From contig CALFUT010000009.1 in NCBI GenBank assembly GCA_937929805.1, positions 1 to 64,000 of the forward strand: a stretch of 64,000 nucleotides of DNA, written 5' to 3'. The notes beneath the pieces were generated by a model. It worked only from the letters and a program-made list of their open reading frames with translations, was not told the origin of the DNA and searched no databases. Position 1 is the stretch's first letter. Every line of letters begins with the position of its first letter. Of this stretch, positions 36,758 through 45,806 are shown in pieces. Made by a program: the position numbers and the translations under genes. Source of the stretch: an uncultured Pirellulaceae bacterium (GTDB lineage: Bacteria > Planctomycetota > Planctomycetia > Pirellulales > Pirellulaceae).

Positions 36758-37222
36758 ATGTCTAACCGAATTTTCCTGACGATAGCCTGCCTTGCTGTCA
36801 TCGTCTGCTGCGGTTTGACTGGCTGCAGCAGTTGTTGCGGCCCGTACGACTACCACTATCCAACGTTCGGTGGGAAGCATCAGCGAGTCGATCCGACTCA
36901 CGGTCGCGTGGGTTCGATATTTTCAGATCCAAATGCAACTCTCGGTCCTTCTTCGGATTCGAATCTTGAGCCTCATCCGGCAATCGAAGCACCAACGGTT
37001 CCGGCGGACGATGACCTTAATGACGAGCTTGACGACGATCTTGATGATGATCTGGAAGAGCTCGACGCAGACGACGAGGATCTTCGACCGTTGGATCGTT
37101 TCAAGGATGATGGGGACCAAATCGACGAGCTACCGAGTCCGGATGACAGTGAGGACTCAGAGGTAACGGCGTCACGACTTTGGCGACAGCGAGCCATGCG
37201 TCGCAGCTTCGAATACCGGTAG
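36758..37222 (+). CDS. small acidic lipoprotein
   Basis: A 154-residue protein with a clear lipoprotein signal (lipobox LTGC, Cys23). The middle is extremely acidic (DDDLNDELDDDLDDDLEE, about residues 90-107, continuing for another 20), and the tail is basic (LWRQRAMRRSFEYR). I recognise no family. It lies 118 bases behind the TolC-like gene, whose tail is strongly basic, so a charge-based partnership is possible but unproven. The ATG at 36758 is preferred over one nine codons upstream because the lipoprotein signal then starts normally. Confidence 0.7.
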   Translation: MSNRIFLTIACLAVIVCCGLTGCSSCCGPYDYHYPTFGGKHQRVDPTHGRVGSIFSDPNATLGPSSDSNLEPHPAIEAPTVPADDDLNDELDDDLDDDLEELDADDEDLRPLDRFKDDGDQIDELPSPDDSEDSEVTASRLWRQRAMRRSFEYR

Positions 37223-37800
37223 TCGGGCAACCTTTTGAGCCCCACCTCTGCCTGTGGCACGGGCTTGCTTTTTGGTTCTTCCGGTTGTCAGAGGCTCGCT
37301 AGGCCAGCTGTTTCAGATACTTAGTCTAAAGCGTGCGGGTGCCATGCTTCACGCTTGAGAAGAGCAAGTGTATCGGCCAAGCAATCGCATTCTTACATGA
37401 GCGATTTCGTTCTGGAAAAGTCGCGTGAGCATGTTTCGTAGTGGCAATCCGCAACCAAAGTTCCGAAAGAACCAAGGATTTGAAACACAGAGCCACCGAG
37501 GACACGGAGTTGTGTATGTGGCAGACTTTGTGTGCTCGGTGCCTCTCCGTTTTCTTTTCAGCTTGGTTTGTAATCGTGCGAGGCAGATTTAGCTTGGTGT
37601 CTTTATCTCGTCACGTGGCAACAGAAATTTTAGACAGCTACCGACGACGCAGTAGCGAAGCAGTCGCGCCTAAAATCAACAAGTAGCCCGCTCTTTGCTT
37701 CGGGATGGCGTCGGAAAACGGCGAACCCGTTCATCGAGTCGATGTTTTGCGGTACGTTCATGGTGAAATGGTAGCTACTCCCTAAAACGACAGACCCGCG
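37223..37800. other. spacer with a CACAGAG-type inverted repeat
   Basis: No gene is supported in this 578-base spacer. At 37480-37509 the sequence GAAACACAGAGCCACCGAG faces an imperfect reverse complement at 37530-37560 (CTCGGTGCCTCTCCGTTTTC). This type of palindromic intergenic repeat is common in environmental bacteria, including planctomycetes. Confidence 0.55.
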
Positions 37801-39894
37801 GTGACAAATCATTCTTCTGAGCAACCTGTGCCACTGGCGATGACGGCTTCGACCGATGGTGGAGATGAACAAGCTGATCTGGCCCAGCGTGTCGATGCGG
37901 TGATGGTTGAACTAGAGTCGACCCAATCACGTGCGGGTTCGAGTTTACGCTCCATCGCTTTGTTGCTCGGCTCGGCAGCCCTGTTTGTTGTGATCGGGGC
38001 GTGGTTCTGGTCGATGGAAATCGTTTTATACCTTGTGCCGATTTTGCTGTTTCACGAATTGGGGCACTACGCCGCGATGCGGTACTTTTCGTATCGCAAC
38101 GTGAAGATGTTTTTCTTACCGTTGTTGGGCGCGGCTGTTTCTGGGCAGCATTTCAATGTTCCGGGCTGGAAAAAGGTATTGGTTTCCTTAGCGGGACCGC
38201 TCCCAGGTATCCTGCTGGCGATTCCGATGGCCGTGATCGCGATTCGAACGCAAAACGAACTCTGGCGCAACGCGACCCTGATGTTGGTTGCGATCAACGT
38301 CTTCAACCTAATCCCACTGTTGCCGCTGGATGGCGGCTGGGTGGCTTATGCTTTGTTCTTTTGTCGGCAGCCGTGGTTGGACGTTCTGTTCCGGTTGGCC
38401 GCCGCGATTGCCATGATCTCTATTGGAGTCACTTGGCAGCTGCATTTCTTCACCGGCTTCGGCGCCTTGATGCTGTTGGCTGTTCCGGGGGCGGTTAGGA
38501 GTTCGAACATTGCGAAGAGAGTGAACGCGGAAAAACTTGATCCGGTGCCTGCCGATATTACTGCGATTCCACGTTCCATGGTCGAAAGAATTGTGGCTCA
38601 TTTGCCCACGACCGGTCCGGCCGCATTGCCCAAACCACTTGCTCAACAGACACGCCAGATTTTCGACGTGCTCAATGTTCGTCCGCCGAGCATTGTAGCG
38701 ACTGTTCTGTTGACGCTGTTGTACTTGGCAGGTTGGGTGATCTCGTTTGGAGTGCTGGCGGCAGTCGTGATGTGGCCTCAGTGGCAACAACGTTGGACCG
38801 AAGCCCCGGTTGTGGTTGTCTCTAGGGATTCGAATATTCGTGTTTATCGCGCTGATCAGCAGCCGGTGGATGATCACGCTAGTCGCTACTTGGTTCAGGG
38901 GACTTGCGAAGACGAAGCGGCGGTCGAGTCGTGCGTTTTGAAATTGCAACAACACGTCGACTGTCGGTTCGCGTTTGCAACGGTTGGGAATTCTGTGTTG
39001 TTATCCGTCGATGTGGACGAAGCGGAAGAAGAGCTTGGTTCGGCGATGATTGCGGATTTCAAGGCATCCGTTCGTTCGCATCGTTGGTGCGAAACGGATG
39101 CCGTGTTTCATGTCCAGATCGAGTGTACCGCGACCAACCCGCAGCAGGCTGAACAGATTGCGCACCAAGCCAATGAGATGCTGATGTTCGGGAATGACTT
39201 GGGGCTGATCGAGCCTTGGTCATCCGAGCATGAAATCGTGGCCGAACAGCTTGACCGCCGGGAAACGCGTCGAATTCTGGATGCTCCGTTCGATGCCGCC
39301 AGCGATCCGGTATTGCTCGCGTTCAGCGAAGCGTTGGATCGTCCAGTTTCGGGATTGGCTCTGGATGAAAATATCGAAGCCGGGGGTGAAGACTCAAGCG
39401 ATCCGGTTCGGCAGCGAATGGAGCAGTACGACCTGATTTACGAAGAACGTTACGAAGCGGCGGTCGAGCGAATGAAAGCAGACGAGTCTGGAAAGTACGA
39501 TTCACTGGTGCTGAAACATTGGGATCGTCGTCCGGGTCGTTTTCAAGACGAGCGTTTGAACACGCGAGCCAACACGATGGAAGAGAAGTCGTGGCGATCC
39601 AAGCTGGCCGATCTGTTGGGGCGGATTCCCGGAACGGTACCGGTCGGGATCGATCAAAGCGACGATTTGGATGCGGCTGCTCGTTCTGCCAAACCGTTCA
39701 AGTACTCGATGACCGCCGGTGTAATTTCATCGGATGGCCGCCGAGTCCAGTTTCAATTCGCTCATTTCCGGAATCCGATCACGGGGCTGCCAGCATTGCT
39801 GCAATGGCTTCGGAAAAACGGCTGTGACGATCTGCAGTTTCAGATTCTGGAGAATTTGGATTTGAGCTCACTTTCATTTGGCGACGAATCGTGA
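37801..39894 (+). CDS. M50-type membrane metalloprotease with large C-terminal extension
   Basis: A 697-residue protein. After a soluble N-terminus, helices begin near residue 50. The zinc motif HELGH is at residues 85-89, inside ILLFHELGHYAAMRYFSYRNVKMFFLPLLGAAV. The second site-2-protease motif NLIPLLPLDGG is near residue 170. Further helices run to about residue 330. The last 370 residues are soluble and of unknown type. Site-2 proteases cut membrane-bound regulators. The start is GTG at 37801. Fusion to such a long tail is unusual and could provide substrate binding. Confidence 0.8.
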   Translation: MTNHSSEQPVPLAMTASTDGGDEQADLAQRVDAVMVELESTQSRAGSSLRSIALLLGSAALFVVIGAWFWSMEIVLYLVPILLFHELGHYAAMRYFSYRNVKMFFLPLLGAAVSGQHFNVPGWKKVLVSLAGPLPGILLAIPMAVIAIRTQNELWRNATLMLVAINVFNLIPLLPLDGGWVAYALFFCRQPWLDVLFRLAAAIAMISIGVTWQLHFFTGFGALMLLAVPGAVRSSNIAKRVNAEKLDPVPADITAIPRSMVERIVAHLPTTGPAALPKPLAQQTRQIFDVLNVRPPSIVATVLLTLLYLAGWVISFGVLAAVVMWPQWQQRWTEAPVVVVSRDSNIRVYRADQQPVDDHASRYLVQGTCEDEAAVESCVLKLQQHVDCRFAFATVGNSVLLSVDVDEAEEELGSAMIADFKASVRSHRWCETDAVFHVQIECTATNPQQAEQIAHQANEMLMFGNDLGLIEPWSSEHEIVAEQLDRRETRRILDAPFDAASDPVLLAFSEALDRPVSGLALDENIEAGGEDSSDPVRQRMEQYDLIYEERYEAAVERMKADESGKYDSLVLKHWDRRPGRFQDERLNTRANTMEEKSWRSKLADLLGRIPGTVPVGIDQSDDLDAAARSAKPFKYSMTAGVISSDGRRVQFQFAHFRNPITGLPALLQWLRKNGCDDLQFQILENLDLSSLSFGDES

Positions 39895-40144
39895 AGTGAT
39901 GATTGAAACTACTTCGATGCGAACTCGCAACGCGAATGCCATGCAACGGTTTCGCATGACGCACATCCACCGTTCTCTTTGCAATAACTCAACGCAGGGG
40001 GGAAGTCGCGATGCTTGGTGGCAACGAAGTCGAATGAATGGTGATGAAAGGAGTGGATTTTGGCTTAATTGATGGTAAAATTGAAGGATTGCCGGCTGCC
40101 GCTTCATGTCACCGAATGCCTTCCTCCAGCGAGAAATCGGAACG

Positions 40145-41479
40145 ATGAATCTTCGACTTCAACCGTTCGTTATCATTGCGATTTTGTGTTGTTTTTATCC
40201 TTTGACCACTGTTTGCGGCCAAACGTTTCTTGACCGGCAGAATGAGGATGATTTTCGAGTCGTCTCGTACAACATGTTTTGGGATGAGCTGTTTCGTGAC
40301 GCGGAAGGCCTGATGGAACTCGAGCGTCTGATCGACGCGGTTGATGCGGATGTCTACAACTTTCAGGAAGCGGCAGAAACCTCGGCGGCTGACGCGACGG
40401 CGTGGTTTAATGCGTTGGCACCCTTGCCCGATGGGCGGTCGTGGGAAGTTCACAAGGGAAGGAATCAGCTGATCATCAGTCGTCATCCTCTGTCGATGCA
40501 GCAGACGAACGTGCCCGGAGGAATTCGAGGCATTGCGATGGCGTTGGTCGACTTACCAGACTCGTTGTTTGAGAATGATTTGTTTCTGTTGAATAACCAT
40601 TTTCCCTGTTGCGATAATGAGACTGGGCGGCAAATTGAGGCCAACGCGATTGCCGATTGGCTTCAAGACGCGATCACAACGGGAGGTAACTTTGATCTGC
40701 CACCCGAAACGGCGATTTCGGTGCTGGGTGATTTGAATATTGTGGGTGGGCCGGTGCCTCTCGATACGCTGATCGACGGGAACAACGGACTTGCTCCCGA
40801 CTGGGACGGGACCAGTTTGGTCGATGCCCGACCGGTTCACAACGCCACTGGAGTCGACGAATGGACTTGGCGAGATGATGGCTCAGGTTTCCCGCCGGGG
40901 GTTCTCGATTTTGTCCTGTACACTGACAGTGTGTTACAGGTGAGCCACAGCTATGTGCTGAATCCGTCGACGATGCTTCCTGCGGATCTGCGGGCGTCGG
41001 GATTGTTTGAAACGGATTTTAAGTTGAACAAGTCAGCCTCGAGCACAAGATACGACCACCTTCCATTGATCGTTGATTTTTCGCCGAACGCTGCATCCGC
41101 ATTGCCCGGCGACTTTGACGCAGACGGGCAAGTGGATGTCGTTGACTTGGATCAATACAGCGGTCGAATTGGCGAACAGGCTTTGGGTGACTTGGCCCAA
41201 CTGGATTTGTTTCAGGACGGTGTTATCGACCAGAGCGACGCGGCTTACCATTACGAGTTCCTAATCGAGACATCCAATGGTGGGACCGGAACGTGTGCGG
41301 GCGACATTAACCTAGACGGGAACGTCGACGTTTTGTCCGACGCATTCACGTTTGTTGCGAATCTTGGTCAACCGGCGACCAGTTGGTCTCAAGGCGACTT
41401 TAACTTCGACCAAGTCGTTGATGTCCTTGGTGACGCTTTCCTGCTGATCGGAAATTTGAGCAAAGCTGACAGCTTCTAG
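40145..41479 (+). CDS. secreted endonuclease/exonuclease/phosphatase protein with dockerin-like repeats
   Basis: A 444-residue protein with a signal peptide (MNLRLQPFVIIAILCCF...VCGQ). An endonuclease/exonuclease/phosphatase-family domain follows (FRVVSYNMFWDEL, ISVLGDLNIVGGP, VLDFVLYTD). Its C-terminus holds two dockerin-type calcium segments (GDFDADGQVDVVDLDQY and GDINLDGNVDVLSDAFTF). A third (GDFNFDQVVDVLGDAFLL) follows. It probably acts outside the cell on DNA, lipids or phosphoesters. The calcium repeats may serve stability or anchoring, because no cohesin is known here. The stop TAG lies within the first bases of the inverted-repeat element at 41478. Confidence 0.85.
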   Translation: MNLRLQPFVIIAILCCFYPLTTVCGQTFLDRQNEDDFRVVSYNMFWDELFRDAEGLMELERLIDAVDADVYNFQEAAETSAADATAWFNALAPLPDGRSWEVHKGRNQLIISRHPLSMQQTNVPGGIRGIAMALVDLPDSLFENDLFLLNNHFPCCDNETGRQIEANAIADWLQDAITTGGNFDLPPETAISVLGDLNIVGGPVPLDTLIDGNNGLAPDWDGTSLVDARPVHNATGVDEWTWRDDGSGFPPGVLDFVLYTDSVLQVSHSYVLNPSTMLPADLRASGLFETDFKLNKSASSTRYDHLPLIVDFSPNAASALPGDFDADGQVDVVDLDQYSGRIGEQALGDLAQLDLFQDGVIDQSDAAYHYEFLIETSNGGTGTCAGDINLDGNVDVLSDAFTFVANLGQPATSWSQGDFNFDQVVDVLGDAFLLIGNLSKADSF

Positions 41480-41654
41480 TTGGACAGCGCCAGTTTTGCA
41501 ATTTCACCGTTGTTTTTGCCGCAGTGTGTCGTCGGGAGGGCGAGGCTCCGTCCGAGCCGCGCGGAGAAAAAAAGCTCAACCATCCACATGGGGCGGACGG
41601 AGTGTATGTGCCGGAGACATCGGTTTCATTCATCGAAAGTGGCGCTGTCCAACT
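41478..41654 (+). repeat. stop-codon-associated inverted-repeat element, copy B (best conserved)
   Basis: A 177-bp non-coding element with perfect ends. AGTTGGACAGCGCC (41478-41491) is the exact reverse complement of GGCGCTGTCCAACT (41641-41654); including flanking CT/AG bases the match is CTAGTTGGACAGCGCC. It overlaps the TAG stop of the preceding gene and has the same orientation. Internal blocks match copy A: GGGAGGGCGAGGCTCCG, AGCTCAACCATCC, GGGGCGGACGGAG. Confidence 0.9.
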
Positions 41655-41723
41655 AGTGACCAATCGAATTGATCACCTCACTACCGAATTTTCGCGAGAG
41701 TGCCGAATCAGCATCACGTAAAA

Positions 41724-42560
41724 TCACGCCGCGCGGCGGAAGGTTGGATCGAGCAAATCGATCGTTCTTGGGTCGACCTTTTCGACTTCGTCTTGCAGCT
41801 GCGGTGGTTGCTGTAAGTCTCGCAAAAACGCATGCGTGCAAAAGCGTTGAAACGCGGTTTGCCACGAGATTCGGACCCCTTCGATTCCATCAAAGATGGA
41901 TCCTTGCCAGAAGTACTGGATCGCAAAATGGTACAACGGCGAGACTAACATTTTTAGAGCCGACGTTCGTTTCCCTTGGTCGTACCACCGCTGCGCGTTG
42001 GTCGCTGCGTCGGTGGTCAAGCACGCAACCGCAAGTTCGAATCGCCAATCGGGTTTGCGATCAATCTGGTTGGACAACTTACCGACGTTCCCAGACTGAA
42101 TCTCGATCGTTTTGCGGGCTCCGTTCTGAACGCATAACACTTGATCGGTGCGAAAAAGCCGAATTCTTCGCGAGCCGCTTGTGTTGGGGGCCTCAAGGCG
42201 TTTCCCGTTGACGAAGGTGACTCGGTTGATCGCGTAGGCATCAAAGGTTGCACCACGGCTGAGGACTAATTCGATCTCATCGATCAACGCCTGACTGATC
42301 TGCTCGTCCGCATCAAGCAACAAAACCCAGCGATGCTTGGCTTGCGAAATGGTCCAATTGAGAAAATCGTCCCGCCGGATTGGCTCGTGGGGCACGACAA
42401 GAATTCGCTCGTCCCGCCGCGCCACTTCGTGAGCGCCCGAGTTTTCGACCGATTCGGCGATCAGAATTTCGTCCGCCAGTTTTAGGCAGCGATCCGCGCA
42501 GTCTGTCAGACGCTGAGTATCATTAAGACACGTGATGATGACGGTGATCGGTTGCTTCAT
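41724..42560 (-). CDS. family 2 glycosyltransferase
   Basis: A 278-residue GT-A fold enzyme. It starts MKQPITVIITCLNDTQRL, has the metal-binding VLLLDADEQIS and a WYDQGKR region near the C-terminus, and resembles the WaaE/KdtX group that adds sugars to the LPS core. The ATG at 42560 is used because the earlier frame lacks family sequence. It is last in a reverse-strand cluster with a second family 2 enzyme 113 bases upstream. Substrate unknown; an LPS or surface-glycan role is inference. Confidence 0.85.
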   Translation of the reverse strand: MKQPITVIITCLNDTQRLTDCADRCLKLADEILIAESVENSGAHEVARRDERILVVPHEPIRRDDFLNWTISQAKHRWVLLLDADEQISQALIDEIELVLSRGATFDAYAINRVTFVNGKRLEAPNTSGSRRIRLFRTDQVLCVQNGARKTIEIQSGNVGKLSNQIDRKPDWRFELAVACLTTDAATNAQRWYDQGKRTSALKMLVSPLYHFAIQYFWQGSIFDGIEGVRISWQTAFQRFCTHAFLRDLQQPPQLQDEVEKVDPRTIDLLDPTFRRAA

Positions 42561-42672
42561 TGCTGACCCTGTTTTTGGCGACTCATAATGAAAAGAGCGG
42601 CACAGGGGCACCCGTTTCGACAGCCGAAAAGGCGTTTCGCTGGCCAAAAGCCAACTTTCGTTCGAGAGTGTG

Positions 42673-43479
42673 CTAGCGTTGGCGTTGCTTCTGGGCGGAC
42701 TTTCGATTGATTTCCCATAACAGCATGTATTTGTTCAGCGTGTAAATGCCGGCCTCGAAGGCGATGATCAGTCCAAGGCCACCGCTGAACATGCTGCCGT
42801 GCAACACGTACTCTCGGACAAACGCGAATGCGGAACGAGCGTGAGCACCGATCAGGGTCACTTTCTTACCCGTTTCCGCTTTCATCAACGCCCAGTCCTC
42901 GGCGTAACGCAGTTGCTTTTTCTTCAAGTGGTACAGGCTCTCGCACACGTGATGAATCAACGTGCCACGCAGGACGACCGACTGTTTGGGATCGCAGTTT
43001 AACGATTCATGCACTGCCTGATTGTGGAATTCAAACGTATCCCTCGCGTACAGTCGATGGAGCCTTTCGCCTCGCCCAAATTTGTAGGCGAAGTGTCCAC
43101 AGTAAACGTTCCGCCGCCGAATCGCGAAGGCGTGGTTACGTTCAATGGGTTGTTGCAGAACGTTTTTGATTGAGTTAACCAACGTTTTATCCAGCCGTTC
43201 GTCAGCGTCAATCATCATAACGTAATCGCATGTTGCATACGACTGCGCGATCTGCCGTTGACGACCAAAGCCCTGCCAATCGGTGTTGGTATAAAACTTG
43301 GCTCCCATCGACTCGGCGATCGCTTGTGTCTCATCCGTGCTGCCCGCGTCCAAGATCACCACTTCGTCCGCCACCGATTGAACACTCTCTAGACATCCGC
43401 GCAGCCTGTGCGCTTCGTCTTGGACGATCATGACGACCGAAAGCGTCGCGCGGTTGTCAGAGTTTGAGGGTGTCGTCAT
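42673..43479 (-). CDS. family 2 glycosyltransferase (WaaE-like)
   Basis: A 268-residue GT2 enzyme: LSVVMIVQDEAHRLRGCLESV, VILDAGSTDETQ, MMIDADERLD, and WQGFGRQRQIA. The C-terminal region with a hydrophobic segment (SMFSGGLGLIIAFEAGIYTLNKY) is characteristic of WaaE-like enzymes of LPS core assembly. The ATG at 43479 overlaps the stop of the small upstream frame (ATGA), so the two are translationally coupled. Confidence 0.88.
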   Translation of the reverse strand: MTTPSNSDNRATLSVVMIVQDEAHRLRGCLESVQSVADEVVILDAGSTDETQAIAESMGAKFYTNTDWQGFGRQRQIAQSYATCDYVMMIDADERLDKTLVNSIKNVLQQPIERNHAFAIRRRNVYCGHFAYKFGRGERLHRLYARDTFEFHNQAVHESLNCDPKQSVVLRGTLIHHVCESLYHLKKKQLRYAEDWALMKAETGKKVTLIGAHARSAFAFVREYVLHGSMFSGGLGLIIAFEAGIYTLNKYMLLWEINRKSAQKQRQR

Positions 43480-43781
43480 TTTTTCTGCGCCAAGATGCAA
43501 TAACTCATGACGGCGCGGTTGTAAGCATCTTGGGCGGCGACCGAGCAGGCGATCAGGCCTCGCCGACCTCGTAGAAATTCTGCTCTAACGAGACCGGTAT
43601 ACACAAAGGTAAGAAAGTAACGACCAACCGCGCCAAATCCTCCAGTTCGATGGCCGCTGTCAAAGCGTTCTTTGGCTATTTGATAAGCATCGTCAAGCCG
43701 CTGGTTCAATTCCCAAGAAAGATCGCTAGGACAGTTCAGATCCGTTTCTTTGCTGGTGCTGACTTCGTGTTTTATTGACAT
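43476..43781 (-). CDS. short protein resembling the C-terminal part of a GT2 enzyme
   Basis: A 101-residue frame. Its middle and C-terminus (RFDSGHRTGGFGAVGRYFLT, LRGRRGLIACSVAAQDAYNR) resemble the C-terminal region of WaaE-like glycosyltransferases, including the GRxGL turn. It has no catalytic domain. The stop overlaps the start of the next gene by the ATGA arrangement. It may be a retained auxiliary subunit or the remnant of a third glycosyltransferase. The start is uncertain; the ATG at 43781 is used. Confidence 0.6.
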   Translation of the reverse strand: MSIKHEVSTSKETDLNCPSDLSWELNQRLDDAYQIAKERFDSGHRTGGFGAVGRYFLTFVYTGLVRAEFLRGRRGLIACSVAAQDAYNRAVMSYCILAQKK

Positions 43782-44069
43782 TTGAGAACCAAGATCCCGG
43801 AGCAGAAGAGAATAGTCTAGCGGGTTTTGCGACGGAGTTGGACCCGCGATGGAGATCCGTGTCGTGGCGGTTCCTGAAGAGTGCGGTCGCACGGAAAAGT
43901 CAATCTTGTCACATTCGCGTTCTTCAGAAGTGGAGCGGCGGCAGTGGCTGGCTGAAATTGGTGCTGTGCGATAGATTGCGGTTGCGGTCGAACCGTTGAA
44001 GTTATGTTCACTGCTGGCAAATTGACGTGGAAACTGCGCGTCGCACGGCGCAAAATTTGGACCTGAACA

Positions 44070-45806
44070 ATGGAAAAAGACAACTCATCGACACCATACC
44101 AAGGCGCTGGAGGAACTTCGCCGGCCAGTTCAGCGAATGCACGAAACCGTTTTCCAAAGCGGATGATTGCGTTTTCGATTCTGTGTCTGGCGGTGATTCT
44201 GGTCTTGCGGTTTGGTTACGACTATCTGAACGAGTCGCTGAATCTGCCCCCGGGCGGCGCGAACCTGATTCAGTTGGTCTTGATTGCTTTGGTTGCGATC
44301 GCGTGGAATGTTTGGATTGCGTTTTTTAGCGGGTGGCGTTGGCCTACCAAGCTGATCGGCGTGGGCTTGCTAGGATTGCTTCCGTTGGCCGGTATTGTTT
44401 TCTTTCAACCGATCTTCGATGGCGCACTGGGGTTGGTCCGATTTGAGCCTCGGTTTGGTTCGGTGGCGAAAGAATACGCTCAGCAACAGCCGACGACGGT
44501 CTCTAAGGATGGCGATGCTGATCGTTTCAAGCAAACCGAGTTCGATTTTCCTCAGTTCCTTGGGCCTAGCCGAAATGCGAACGTCACGAATGTCGTGTTG
44601 GCAGATTCGTGGGATAGTCAGGCTCCGGAAAAGGTTTGGACGATCAGCGTCGGTGAAGGATGGTCCGGGTTTGCCATCGTTGGCGATCACGCATTCACCC
44701 AAGAACAGCGCGACGATCAGGAGTTGGTGGTGTGCTACGACATAAAAAATGGCACGCAGGTGTGGGCTCACGCAGAGAAGCGTCGGCATGAAGACTACAC
44801 CGCGATGGGGCGAGTCGGCCCGCGAGCGACTCCGACCGTTTTCGAGGGGCTTGTCTATGCCGTGAGTGGCACCGGCGTGCTTGATTGTTTGGATGCGAGG
44901 ACAGGTGAACATCGATGGGCCGTGGATGTTCCGGCGCTCGTTGACATCGAGCAAGTGATGCGGGTCAACGGTCGCGGTTTGGAATACACGCAGGAGAATT
45001 CGAGTCTCGCTTGGGGCCGAAGTACCTCACCTTTGGTTTACAACGATCTGGTCATCGTACCAGCCGGTGGTCCTGTTGGCGGAGATGCGATCACCATGAT
45101 TGCGTTCGATCGTCAGACGGGAGAAGAGCGATGGCGCGGGGGAGAGCACGCGTCAAGCTATGGATCGCCAACGTTGATCAACATTGATGATGAAGTTCAA
45201 GTGTGTCTAATTGCCGAAGATCATGCCGTCGGGCACAACCCGGACACCGGCGAAGAACTTTGGGCCCACCCGTGGACCGGTAATAGTGATTCCAACGCGA
45301 GTTGTTCACAGATCACACCGATCGATGACTCGCTGCTACTGTTGTCCAAAGGTTATGCGATTGGCGGGCAAGTGATTCGAGTCACACGCGAGGATGACGA
45401 GTGGCAAACGGAGACGGTCAAAGCGAATTCGCGGGTGGTGAAGACGAAGATGACGAATCCCGTGATCTTGGACGGCTACGCGTACTCGCTGTCTGACGGG
45501 TTCCTAGAATGTACTCAGGTTCCGGATCTGAAAAGAATGTGGAAAAAACGTGGCCGGTTTGGAAACGGCCAGTTGTTGCTGGTGGGTGACAAGCTGTTGG
45601 TTCATGCCGAGTACGGCACGTTGCACTTGGTGGCGACCAACCCGGAAAAGTTTCAGGAGCTGGGCAAGTGCGACACGATCGACGGCGTGTGTTGGAACAC
45701 GATCGCTCTTTCGGGCGATCGCTTGCTGGTTCGAAGCGAACTGGAAGCCGCCCTGATTCGGTTGCCGTTGGCGGAACGCGAGCAAGATTTTGGTTCTAGC
45801 GAGTAA
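44070..45806 (+). CDS. membrane-anchored PQQ-like beta-propeller protein
   Basis: A 578-residue protein with three hydrophobic segments (about 33-55, 72-92, 97-118). A large soluble beta-propeller follows, with WD/PQQ-like repeats (VCYDIKNGTQVWAHAE, LDARTGEHRWAVDV, FDRQTGEERWRGG, HNPDTGEELWAHPW). This repeat type occurs in BamB-like proteins and quinoprotein dehydrogenases. No heme or PQQ-binding signature is obvious, so a protein-interaction role in the envelope is as likely as catalysis. It is divergent from the glycosyltransferase cluster. Confidence 0.75.
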   Translation: MEKDNSSTPYQGAGGTSPASSANARNRFPKRMIAFSILCLAVILVLRFGYDYLNESLNLPPGGANLIQLVLIALVAIAWNVWIAFFSGWRWPTKLIGVGLLGLLPLAGIVFFQPIFDGALGLVRFEPRFGSVAKEYAQQQPTTVSKDGDADRFKQTEFDFPQFLGPSRNANVTNVVLADSWDSQAPEKVWTISVGEGWSGFAIVGDHAFTQEQRDDQELVVCYDIKNGTQVWAHAEKRRHEDYTAMGRVGPRATPTVFEGLVYAVSGTGVLDCLDARTGEHRWAVDVPALVDIEQVMRVNGRGLEYTQENSSLAWGRSTSPLVYNDLVIVPAGGPVGGDAITMIAFDRQTGEERWRGGEHASSYGSPTLINIDDEVQVCLIAEDHAVGHNPDTGEELWAHPWTGNSDSNASCSQITPIDDSLLLLSKGYAIGGQVIRVTREDDEWQTETVKANSRVVKTKMTNPVILDGYAYSLSDGFLECTQVPDLKRMWKKRGRFGNGQLLLVGDKLLVHAEYGTLHLVATNPEKFQELGKCDTIDGVCWNTIALSGDRLLVRSELEAALIRLPLAEREQDFGSSE

